Source: Sipunculus nudus (lineage: Eukaryota > Annelida > Sipuncula > Golfingiida > Sipunculidae). Taken from it: 64,000 nt of DNA. Where the stretch lies: assembly GCA_026874595.1 (NCBI GenBank), contig CM049314.1, positions 53,803,812-53,867,811 of the forward strand, in the 5' to 3' direction. Numbering within the stretch: position 1 is the stretch's first letter; each line of letters starts with the position of its first letter. The notes beneath the pieces were generated by a model that ran no database searches, was not told the DNA's origin, and saw only the letters and a program-made list of their open reading frames with translations. Below, one piece after another: positions 24,045 through 36,200 of this stretch. A program made the translations under genes and the position numbers.

Positions 24045-25358
24045 CCCCAGAGTTTTGCGGATACTTTGTATTTGCGGGGGTTCTGCCGCCGCCGCCGCCG
24101 CCGCATTCGTTTCCGGAGAACTCCTCTGAGACCCTGTGACCGATCTTTTCAAAACCTGGCATAGATTTTCCCTCACCTATGGAGTTGTGCATAACAGTGA
24201 CAGGTGGCACCATCTAAAGTCCTTTCTGAGCAGTACGAATCTGGGAGTCTTTTAGATAACAGCCAATATCACAGGGATGGTTCAATGTATTGAGCTGAAC
24301 GTTTGAATGTCCATAGATCTTGGCACTCTCCATCTCGTATTGGCGCCACCTACAATACTTTTTGCGCAGCTTCCATCCTAGCATTTGCCATCTGTTCGTC
24401 TTTGTGGATGTTAAATGTATTGGGTTGAAATTGTGCATGTCCACATATCCTCGACACCTCCATCTCGTAAACAAGACTGGTGGTACCATCTGCAGTCGTT
24501 TTTGTGTGGCGTACATCCGTATATTAGCTATTGGTGAAAATTGCTCATATCTCAGGAGTGGTTCAAGGTATTGGTCTGAAATTTGACGTGTCCATCCATC
24601 ATGGAAACTTTTATCGTAAACCAGACAGGTGGCGCCATCTATCTTTCCGTTTTTGTAGAATAAATTAATGCCATTTTCTCAGGAGTGATTTGCCATATTG
24701 GCCTAAAATTGTGCATATCCATTGATCTTGGATTCCTCCATTTTGTACTTAAGACTAATAGCGCCATCTGCAATCGTTTTCCCGTGGCATCCATCGTATA
24801 TGCATGTGCTTTATGTGAAAACTGCTCATATATCAGGAGTGTTTCAATGTATTGGTCTGATATTTGGCATGTCCATCCATCTTTGAAAGTTTTTTTCCGT
24901 AAATCAGACAGTTGGCGCCACCTACCTACCTGTTTTTTTAGAATAAATTAATGCCCTTTTCTCAGGAGTGATTTGCCGTATTGGCCTGAAATTGTGCATA
25001 TCTATAGATCTTAGACTCTTCCGTATTGTACTCAAGACTGTTGGCGCCAACTGCAGTCGTTTACCTATGGCGTCCATCCGTACATTAGCTTTGGATGATT
25101 ATTTGCTTATATCTAAGGAGTGGTTCAGTTTATTGGTCTGAAATTTGGCATGTCAATTCGTCTTGGAGAGTGTTCTCGTAAACCAGACAGGTGGCGCCAG
25201 GTGTTTTTGTGGAATGAATTAATGCCCATTTCTCAGAGATTTAGTGGACTATATTCAGGAATCATGTGACATACCACTCAATCCATCCCTCACTTCACCC
25301 GTACCACTCTGACCTCGGCGGATACGCGTTGCCGCTTGTCGACTACCTGTTTTCTAGT
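24045..25358 (+). repeat. Second copy of the GCC-run / GGTGGCGCCACC repeat
   Basis: It begins AGAGTTTTGCGGATACTTTG with a GCC run (24087-24106) and ends CACTCAATCCATCCCTCACTTCACCC, GCGGATACGCG, a decayed hairpin and TTCTAGTT. These are the same ends as 7132-8035. The core has at least seven diverged units with GTGGCGCCACCT-like palindromes (for example about 24340, 24625, 24913, 25190) and ATGGCGTCCATCCGT. Confidence 0.6.
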
Positions 25359-25359
25359 T

Positions 25360-26000
25360 AAAACTGTGATACGAAAACTCCATTATCTGAATATCTAAGA
25401 CACCGATGGCCTGATTCTTTGCATGCATATTGATCATGGAGAGTTTCATCAGTTCCTGTAGACTTGCGGCGCCACCTGTATTTTTTTCATTTTTTATTTT
25501 TTTATGAGACCTTCAAATGTGGTGGTCATCTGTTAACATTGCAAAAATCGTAACAGCTGACCCTAGAAACTTCTTATTTAATATCCAAGGTGACTAATAA
25601 GAAATATCCTTGGAAACCTGAAATGAGGTCTCTGTTACCCGTCTTCTCCGAGCTATAGGGCTCGTAAGTACCCCTGAGAATAATTAAAAATTTGATACAA
25701 AAGCTCCTGTATGCCTTATGCCTTGAAAGCCATGATTCTTTGTATACATATTGATCATGGAGTGTTTCATCAGTTCCTGCAGACTGGTGGCACTATACCT
25801 GTATTTTTTTTCAAATTTTTACGCATTTTTTCTGTTTATGAGACCATCAAATGAAGTGGTCATCTGTCAAAAAGCCCACTGTAACCCATTTCTAAGGACT
25901 ATCCACAAACTTCATGATTTTTTTCTGCACCTTGGCAGCTCATTGTTCAACGTTCCTTGAATTCAGCTGGGCGTCATGGTGTATGGGCCACTAGTTTTAG
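25360..26000 (+). repeat. Further diverged units of the 23.6-kb repeat
   Basis: Segments around 25395-25500 and 25540-25800 repeat CATATTGATCATGGAGWGTTTCATCAGTTCCTG, GCGCCACCTGTATTTTTTTC and CCTTGGAAACCTGAAATGAGG. These also occur at 23690-23990, so the GGTGGCGCCACC repeat sits inside this family. Confidence 0.5.
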
Positions 26001-27213
26001 ATAATGCAGTCTGGCTATGTACGGCAGAATGAATCAAAGTGGTTTTTGTTACTTCTATTTAATTAATTGCTCCTCCCGCCAGTGCTTGCTACCTGATAGT
26101 AAAAAAGTACATGCGCCCTACTTTGTGCCCGAACATACCCTGAAGGGACTAATAAGAATGACGCTAATGAGAACCGCCTGTTCATGTACTGTACATGTAG
26201 GTAAACCAGACTATATGCGAATCAACTATGCTCAATATATTAGACATTTAAGCAAATATATTAAATTTAATATGCCATAATTTATATTTTGCGCCGAATG
26301 AAATTCAAATAATGACAGTGTAAATTAAAAATAAAAGTACAAAATAGTCTTGTACGTCTCATTATATGCCTGAACGGCTTGGGGCAAATACAAACACTCG
26401 CTGATAAACACGGAGTCTCCTGAGCGGTTTGAAGATTATATTCATTGAGTGAATTGAGATCTCAGCTGACAGTATTGCCTTTGAAAACGTTTGAGGGAGC
26501 ATCTTATTACATTCGCTACTGCACATCATTTTACAGTGTACCAAACCGCCGTGGAATGGGGATCAGTCCAACAGAACATTGGCTTATCTGACATCGGTAG
26601 GAAAGCCACATACAAATTTCAAATTGAGATTACAGGGCCAGCAGGCCGTTGTGACTGTGGGAGTCGATGAGGGTTATGAAGGATGTTGCGGTATTGTTCA
26701 TGGAAATAAAACAAGGCAGCGTTCAAGGGATGCTCCGAGCTCGTTCTTCGGCCGCGTCAACGTGTTTGTCCCGATGAACCATCTTACCTGCCCTCCCTGT
26801 ATCTGAGCGGCTGGCGGGCCAGAGTAGACGTGCTGCCTCGTGTCGTGAAGCCTGGCGCGTGCTGCTTTATATACAGGTAGCACACGGCAGTTTGGTGTAC
26901 CTGCGCCTCAAGGTCACAGCCACCTGGCAAGGTAGAGGTGCGACTATTAATCCTGGCACTTCAACAGTTTTACTTTGTAGCGTTGACTTTGGCGGACTCG
27001 GCACACCCGATGAACTGAATGGATTCCAGATGACGTCTTGTGACGGTATATATGTCATAAAACACACAACGCAGGGATTTGTTTTTAATGTTTTCATTGT
27101 GATCATTAATATAGTGAAGCATGTGAGCCCAGTTATGGCACGGAATTACTTCCTGGGAAACAAGAGTTAAGTAGTGGTATCTGCGCCGGTTTATTTTTTC
27201 TTTTTTTTCACAG
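26001..27213. other. Region upstream of the exchanger, no gene called
   Basis: Open frames of 60-103 codons at 26017-26280, 26579-26806 and 26859-27170 have no recognised domain. The last 30 bases, a long T-rich tract ending CAG at 27211-27213, look like a splice acceptor. The exchanger's promoter and 5' leader exon may therefore lie further upstream. Confidence 0.4.
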
Positions 27214-27223
27214 AACTTGCAGC

Positions 27224-27506
27224 ATGAAGCCAGCAGGGCCTGCTGTATTCTTGTTGTATTTGACATTACTTGGAGGTGTTGTGTCTGAACTTTTTACGGT
27301 GGCCGCAGAAAATGGTACAACTCACCATGTCACCGACGTTAACAACCACTCTGGAAACCATGGAAATAACAGCCATGGCCACAATGGTGGTCACGGAGAT
27401 CACGTGGGACACCACGGGATTCACGTGGCCAGTTGGAATTACGCGGCCGTTAAAGAACCATTTGAAATTGTCGTGTTCTTCCTGATCGCCGCGCTATGTA
27501 AACTAG
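27224..27506 (+). CDS. NHE exon 1: signal-like segment, His-rich ectodomain, first core helix
   Basis: The ATG at 27224 opens 94 codons. Residues 4-21 are hydrophobic. The stretch from 30 to 69 holds 11 histidines, many Gly/Asn, and N-glycosylation sequons at Asn30, Asn41 and Asn48. From 78 the conserved FEIVVFFLIAALCKL begins. The donor is CTAG|GTGAGT in phase 1. The preceding CAG at 27211-27213 with a long T-tract suggests that this is not the first transcribed exon. Confidence 0.9.
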
Positions 27507-28282
27507 GTGAGTGGTTTACGTCATATGTTTAGTGACATATCTATTACAGAATATTATAGCTACAGGCCTGTAACGCAAAAACATGTTTTTTACTTGATTG
27601 CATTACAACCCCTAAAGATTTATGTCACGGTATTCGGTGTTCAGTGTGAGGACATCCATTACAAGAAGCCCGACATATTACGCATTACACAGTTGACTCA
27701 ATTGGGACACGAATAGTTGCTTAATTTTCAGTATATAAAAATATTGGCATTAACTCTCCAGAAAATCTGATAATTTTTGTCTCCATCGGCTATTGTGTAC
27801 AGCCGGGGACGGCGTGTTGGGAAGACTTTAGAAAGTCTGTCTTGGGTAACGTCATAGGATCTTTGAAATATCCACCAGCGTTGTTTAAGGTAATTTTCAT
27901 AGATCCTCCTGTTAATTTGTTGAAAGTGTCCCGTTTGCGTAGAATCAGAGGGGAAACTCTCCCCCACAGGCATTCGGACTCAATTCCTATGGATTTAGGC
28001 TTAATGCTCAGGCTAAGATTATTACATTAAGTAGTAGTTTTCATTTAAATAATATACATTGACCTGCTCTTTACTTGGTGCTAAACCAGTACATATTGCA
28101 AAACAATGGTGCCAGTGATGTGTATAATTATATAAGGATATGCAAGGCTTGAACCCTCACGAAGTGCCCTGCAGCCATTCACAGTGGACCGGCTGGTACG
28201 TCCTATCACACTGTCTTGATTTTATTTGAAATTTTCTCTGTTTTATCACTTCTGATACACATATATATGATATTCATACACG

Positions 28283-28342
<60 letters not shown>

Positions 28343-30225
28343 TTCATCGGCGTTGGTTTGACCGTTAACAACTGCACTCAAAAGTTATGAACGGATCTTG
28401 AAGATTTTTTAATGCCAGAAAGAACAATCCGTAACATCACGGAGACAACCTGGATCTCCATAATGTTTTTATTAAACTGATTTTCTGTTGTGAAAAAAGG
28501 CGAATGATATCGTCTCCGTTTTCTGGTATGAAGTGAAACATTAAATGTCAATTTACGGAAAAGGGAGCAGACATGGAAAGCAACCATCAAGTTGGTAAAC
28601 CGAGCCACAAATTTCTCTCAGCTTGGATAAGTATATTTCCTGCACCATCAAATGTAAATTCAGAATAAATACAATCATGGTATCACTTGTGAGTCGACTT
28701 GGTGTAGGGGTATTGCACAGAATACGCCGTTCGGGGGTACCTTGATGGTATGACCCATTGTAAGAGATAGATTACACACCCAGGGCCCGCAGATGTGCAT
28801 ACACTGAGTCTGGATGATAATCGAACGTCAAGGTCTTGTACAGTATTACGGTTACCTCCATCAAAAACAAAACAAACATGACTTAAAGTCAGGTAACAAA
28901 GAATTACCCTTAATATCATTTATTATATCATCAACAGACACTATATTATTATTTTTATATGATAAGAAATGTCTCATTTATATTTTTACTGTGGTTGGCT
29001 TCATATTTGTGAGGTTAAATTTTCGCGTTTTTCATCTTTTCACTTTTTCGCGATCTCACCATACAGCATGTACACAGAGTTTACTCTTTTTTGTCTCAAT
29101 TTTTATATAGGCTTGCAAAACTCTTTATAATATGAGGACCCGGTGACACATCAAACGAGTAAATATTCTTTTTCATTATAAACAGATAATGTTAAAAATC
29201 TAATTTTCTTCATAATATCATTTTTTTACTCATAGACAACATATCAGGTGTTATTAGACATAATATCAAACTTCCGCTATGCCATGCCACAGGCATGCAC
29301 AGTGTTACAGGTGCTCTTTTATTGTGTGACAAGGGCGTAACTCGTGTTGTTGTTACATTTTATGTTTAATCCGTACTGGTTGAACCCTCGTTGTCATGTG
29401 AGCCGTGGGTTTTCACGCCTGGTGGTGGGTCACGTGATGAGCCTGGTATGTGTAGATACACAGCGATGTCTTTCTAGAGAATTCCTGAAACGCGTGTTTA
29501 CTGTTCAGTATGGTCCTTATAGACTGTTCGAGAAGGGGAAAATTCCCGGCTTGGGGTGTGAAGGTATATAAAGGGGCTGCTTTAGAACCAGGGGGCAGAC
29601 AGCAGAGCAGATACCAGCGGACGGCGAAGCGTGTGTCAGGACCTTATCCGGCGAATGCGGCAATTATAGATTTTCAAGAACTCTCTCCTGGATTTTATAC
29701 ATTTGGACTTCAGTTTACTTGCTGTGTTGTTGCAAGAACTTTCCACTGGGCTGTCATTCTCCGAGAATTTACATTCAAATGACTTATCGTTGTGATGGTG
29801 TTGATATCGAGGTACTGTACCATTATCTTTCTGTGTGATTATATTGACTTGTTGCTATAACGCTGTTTTACTGTATAATTGTATTGATTTAGTGTATTCT
29901 ATTGTTAGGGTTGTTTTAAGAATAAATTATAGTTATTTGTTAGCAAAAAAACCACTGACTTCTTTATTCATTCCCCTAGACATTTCACGCTGCCTAGTGT
30001 TACAGAATCTGATTTTTTTAATCTCCATTACATAATTTGTGTTCATCTCGCATACGTGATCTGTTTATATTAGGTTCCGTAACAACAGTTAATGCATTCG
30101 TGATCTGGGGTCTTATTCACGGAGGTTTTACTTTTCCTGATGAATTTTCTTTCGCGAATATCGCGAACTTGTAACCCTCTCGAACGAAAAACCCACCACA
30201 GTATTTGGGCAAAGTGAAATGTAAT

Positions 30226-30289
<64 letters not shown>

Positions 30290-33200
30290 AACGGCAGCAA
30301 ACCATGGTCAGTGACGGCGATATGTGCAACCTTTGATCCTCTCCGTCTTACTGCCAGAAGGTAGTGCGTCCCTTCAGACGGTTGGACCCCAATAATGGAA
30401 CGTCCGAAAGAGATTTCAACGCCTCCGCGTTCCTGATAGCCCTCACACACAAACACACACACTAATATATCACTGCAGCAACCTAGCTGCTGCATAGCAC
30501 AAACCCGTTTCATAACTGTATGTTATTCAGGAAAATAACCAATATACTGTAAAAAAAACTTCATAAACCAGGGCAACTAAAGCCCAAATGGATATATATA
30601 TATATATCTGCGTCAGATTAAATTGTTGCTCATAATCGGTCGTTGGTCATGATAAGTCGGGTGATTAAATACTGGTTCAAAGGAATCGACGAAAGAAAAG
30701 GAACCATCTAAGAGACAAACTCGTTTAGACAATCAGCAGTTAATTTCCCTCTGTACCAAAATTATCTTTTTCAAACATTTAATTTCAATGAATCGCCGAT
30801 TATTTTATGGATAGCCAAATAACTTCTGCAGGGAATCCATGTTTAATTAAGACTTAATATGGGCACATAATTTAATAATCATGATTTTCCATTGATATAT
30901 TTTTTTTTCTATTTCACAAAGCAAGGCAAGCAATTAATTAGAAAATCTAGACAACAGGGTTATTTAAATTAATTCTACTATCAAAGCTTTGGCAATCTAT
31001 TGACTATCTGGTTATTTTGAATTAACACGAACAAATTATACGCACAAAATACACGCGCTTTCGTGTATAGGGATGAGTAAAAGATTCCATCATTTGTGAA
31101 AGTGAGTTCATGTTCCTGTACAGCACATCTTAAACACAACACCAGGGACCGTGTGAAGATCACATGACTCAGAGATCACATAAAGCCTCAGCGTCTGACC
31201 TGAATGAACGTAGGCTATTTCTGAACACCACAGAACGGTTGATTTAACATTGTGACTGGAAATAACAAAGTGTAAAATTTTAAATCACTTTATTTAACTT
31301 GAGCACATTCATATCAAACATATTTTCTTAATACCTAACTTAACGCTCCTAATTGCATGCATGGCCCATGCTACGAGATTTATTTACTTGTGTGAATGCG
31401 CTGCAAGGGTGGACTAGACCTGTTTGAGACCAGGACAATTCAAGAATGGTCGACGGAAAAAGATGGATGCAAGTAAGCCGATTACACAAATACAACTTTG
31501 ACGCAGGTTGGCCACTAGTATTATTTTTTTGGGGTGCTTTTACATTGATTTACTGGTGTTGCTTTCCATCACAGTCCGACATTGCTGTGCTGTCCTTGAA
31601 AGGGTGCCGCTACTGACTGATGGTCCAGACTGAGGCCAGGGGAACGTTACATCAAGTAACAAGGATTATCTGATTGTGTTTGCCCAGTCTTCCAGAGTGG
31701 ATATAATCAGAAATCCCGCGAGTTGCACACGCATTGATTTCCGCAGACAGAAAACAAGCTAGAACAGTTCCAACATACCGTGTCTGCAGCAGTGAGACTG
31801 TACTTCTTTGTTTAGAAGGTTCCTATACCTGACATATACACCCACGTGACCACATCACACCCTAATGATATTTTTTTACCATTATTCGGTTTTTCTTGCT
31901 TTCCGCTGTTTATACACGAACTACTTTGATATACACACAATAAAATATCAGACGTTAATGTCATGGTACACATATTTTGTTATGATTGCTCTTCACAAAT
32001 ATACTGAAAAGGCAAGCCGCAATGCTGTTCCTGCAGAGAGTCGACCGGCCACGCAGGAGTGGCAGAACTGATAATATTGAAATTTGCGGTCAAAAGCCTA
32101 ATGGGGAAAAAGTCCTCATTTTGTCACCACGCCTGAATGCTTACAGGTTTCATGCCAATTCATATAAACATATATGCGTAGTATATGTTAGTTTACTTTC
32201 TAATTACATACAAGGTTGCGACAGACATGACCCGCATTATTGAACATCTGTCCCCCATATAAAATAATCTGTGAAATGACAATCATACCCCTCAAGAGTT
32301 CCCTAAATAACAGGTTGTTCATCAGAAAACGTCGATGGTCACCCTAGAAACGCGATTATTACATTATTTGTTCACCCTCGTTATCTATTTATTCCTCTCT
32401 CAGTATACAGAAAACAAAGAATAGAAATTGTGTACAGCAATATCAATGAAATGATACGAGTGACCATCGAATGCAGAGTAGAATTACGGAGAAACCTTTG
32501 ATGTAAGAAAAAGACGGTTTGTCAGATACTTGACAGATTATCACAACAGAAACATTGCTCCCTGTCTGTGTATCAGGGGTCTGAGGCTGTATATTGAGAC
32601 CGACCAGAAATCATCATTGTTGAGCTCCGTCGAGCCTTGGCAATATTTCATTAAATTCATCTGAATAAGACAGATAGTCCAGGGTCAGTTGTCATTCCGC
32701 GGGAATTTCCTGAAGAAAGCTGACAGCATGCATCATTTTAAAGCTTATGATCTAATCAATCTAAAAAATCTATGTTGAAATTTTCCCCTGCAGTTTCATG
32801 GTCAACAAAAAAGGTCAAGGTCATGACTTTTAATATTTCTTAATTTTCAGGGTCAGATCATACATAATTTTAAAGCTTTTTACCTCATTAATCCAAAATT
32901 CCATGTTGCCATTTTTTCCTTCCGTTTCAAGGTCAGTAACCAAGTTAAGGTCATCCCTTTTAATATTTCTTTATTCTCATCCAGGGTCAGTATTCAATTC
33001 AGGGATTTTCAAGAAAAAAGCTGCCAATATGAATAATATGAATTATCATGGAGAGACCTGGCAATTTGCATAATTTAAATGCTCATAACCATACCAATCT
33101 ATAAAACTATGTGGTTCCTTTATCCTTCAGGTTCAAAGTCAACAAACAAGGTCATGGCTTTTATCATTTCTTTTTATTGCTATTTAAATCACGTAAGTCA

Positions 33201-36200
33201 GAAATGTCTTTTAGGATATATCCTTGGTCAGTTGTATGTTTGCCTGTAAACATTTCTAAGGTCCATGTGAAAATGTAAGGTCATGGTCATTTAGAGTCAA
33301 TGCACTGAACTGAAAATTCTGGTTCAATTGTCAGGTTATTTTCTTCCGGTGGATTTCATTGTAGAAAGGAGACATCAGTAATCTAAGCACAAGTTGTGGG
33401 AATTGCAAAACATGTATTGCCATTTTTTTTCTAAAAAAAGTCAATATTAAATATCAAGGTCTTGTGTAAAATGTACGTTTTTTTATTAAGTTTTCATTAT
33501 TTGCCTTGCAAAAACAGTTTATTTATTTTTTTGGGAAAAAAAATCTTATTAGATGATGAATCAGCTGAACACCATATGCATACCAACAATATTAATAATT
33601 GGAATAAAATACCATTATTATCATGATAATCGTAATTCTTTCCTCTATCAATTATTCCTTTAACAATTTAATATCCATTCCACATTCCATTAGAGCTGTT
33701 GGGATGGAATTATATTAGTAGAACCAGCACATTTTCTTACGAGATGGATGACTTGGGCCGCAAGCAAGTTCATTATCTTTGGGACTTGCCTCTCATACGT
33801 CAGTCTAGAAATGCGTCTCAAACTGCTACCCAGTGTGAGCAAACAGAGTAAACTTAAAAGCATTTAACTTAAAGCATTTTATCCATAATTAATTTCACTT
33901 ATTAATTCATCCATTAAGTAATGAGAATTTAGATGTTTTACATTCTTTCATAGAATTGACTGAATACAGTGAAATTATCAATTCTATTGGCGGTGTTTTC
34001 AAAGATTCGATTCATTTTGTTCAAATTTTGCTTGTTGACAAAGACTTATATGGCATTGAGGTTTAACATTCTTTGATTTTATGGTCCCATGGTCCCATGG
34101 CCTTTCAACCGATAAGAAGATTTCCACGTTCAGTGTTATCAAAAGCATGTTTCTACTACATGGTTACTGTGTATATGGTTGAAGTGAATGTAGCTTGCAT
34201 AGGAGCTTTAACTGGGTCCTGACTTGATCCAAAGCAAGAGCTTCCTATATCTAGTATTAACTATACGATTTTAACTTAGCTTTCGAACGACCACCAAGCC
34301 ACAAGGACGACAGAAAAATAACAATCTCTGCATATTTTAGTATTATAGAAAGTTATCTGAGCTTAGCACAGGAGCCGACCCCCCCCCCCCCCCCCCCCCC
34401 GCAAACAATCCCATTCATTAACATTTTTTTTAGCTCAGCTGACAATGGGTAAAATTAGCTATAACGTTGACCCTCGGCGTCCATCGTCCATCAATCCATT
34501 AACCACGCAGGTTGAAACTACAGATTTGAGATTCAGCAAACAGTATGATGTAAGTAAATGCTCCAACCAAACATTAAACTAGTTCACTGTAACCATGAGA
34601 AATTAAGGAAATATTTTTTTAAATAAAAAAAAACGTGATCGCGTGTAACTCTTCATGATTCCCTCTTGTCATGTAATCTTTGCTTCCTTAACATATATTG
34701 GCTAGAACATGGTGAAACTGGAAAGTTATGACCAAAAGTGACTAAAGTTTTCCAGGAGGCAATGCCATTATTTACCAGCGATCGGGTATGAGATATGACA
34801 GAGTGCGCCAATGGTGAGACTAGCTAGCCGTTTGGTTAAGTTAAATAGGGATAAACAACAGGAGGCCTCCTCTATTACCTGTCTGCAAGGGCTCAGACAG
34901 CAAGAGAGCAACATCATGAATTTGACCTTGTGGTTCTGATGGGGACAAAATGGCAACATGGATTTTTAGATTTATCAGGTCATAAGCTTTACAATGATAT
35001 ATGTTGTCAGCTTTCTTCACGAAAATCCTATGGGAGTTTATACTCTGACAACTGACCCTGGACAAAGACAAAATATCTTGTAGCGAAAGACTATCTCAAT
35101 ATACATCGAAATGGCTTTATTTCAGTCAGTGTCAACCGTCTTTGTTATTGCTCATCTCTAGTCCTTTTTATGGTATCTATGTGTTTCCATTACTAGTAAG
35201 TGTGACACGTGTCACAAGAGTTGGCGTTACTACAGAGGAGCCCACATTAACCTAGACAACGTGGTCCAGACGTGGACGATTCTCTTAAAAAAGTGATCCA
35301 CATTCACAGGAATACACGCACACTGGTCCACACAGCTGCCTACTGGGCAGGGTCCGGCAGAGAATTCATGAGGCCAAAGCATTGCATTATGTTATCGACA
35401 CATCCCCTGTTTTTTTTTTTTTTTGCAATCTTGTTTGTCAGACACTCGACATTGTAAGGCTAAATTCGGAAATTCCAAGCACGTATAAACAACATAAGAA
35501 AAAAGCACTGCAACTGCTGAACCCAGGAGACTCCCAATGGCTGAACCACTCTTCATATTTCACTCCCAATGATACAGCTTGTCCCTAATCTTCAATAATT
35601 AGCCTTTCTATCTACAAGTTAGGAGGCTGAGGATGATGGCCACTCTCTACGATAAAGCTACATCCCTCGGCAATGATGTAATTATTGACACATCAACCAG
35701 ATGTGATCAGAGACGCTGTGGGGCCGGATACACCGGCACACAGGTGTTACCATAAGAAACGGCCAGTATACAGGGACGCTCATTAGATAAGTCCTGAGCG
35801 CCACATCAAAGGCCGAAAAGATTCGCTGAAACTAATATACCTATTCTGTGCGATTATCGTATACAAAGTAATGTCAGTGACGGGGCCAAAATAAACCTAA
35901 ATATTATTCTGGTATATATTTTAGAAGAGCCATGTACATTAGCTACAATATATGAATGGGCTACGCTCTGATATGAATGGTACCAGGCAGGTTTCGCCTT
36001 TGAGGTTAAAGTATATTGGCATTCATTTTGAGTGAATTACAAGTTCCTTTTTCCCATTTTTTGGGTTAAATCAGAACGTGAAAAATATTGGTGTACGAAC
36101 ATTCCACTCAATGTTGTACACAGATATACATATGTATGCTCATGCCAGTAGTAATACTATAGCCCGTGTTCATGTTACTATACTTTAGCCAATGTGATTG

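Noticed and set aside
26579-27170. Additional upstream coding exon of the exchanger
   Set aside because: The frames show no NHE similarity, and exon 1 already contains the start and signal-like segment.
30070-30513. 147-codon minus-strand frame with poly Tyr-Ile
   Set aside because: It is created by the (TA)n microsatellite.
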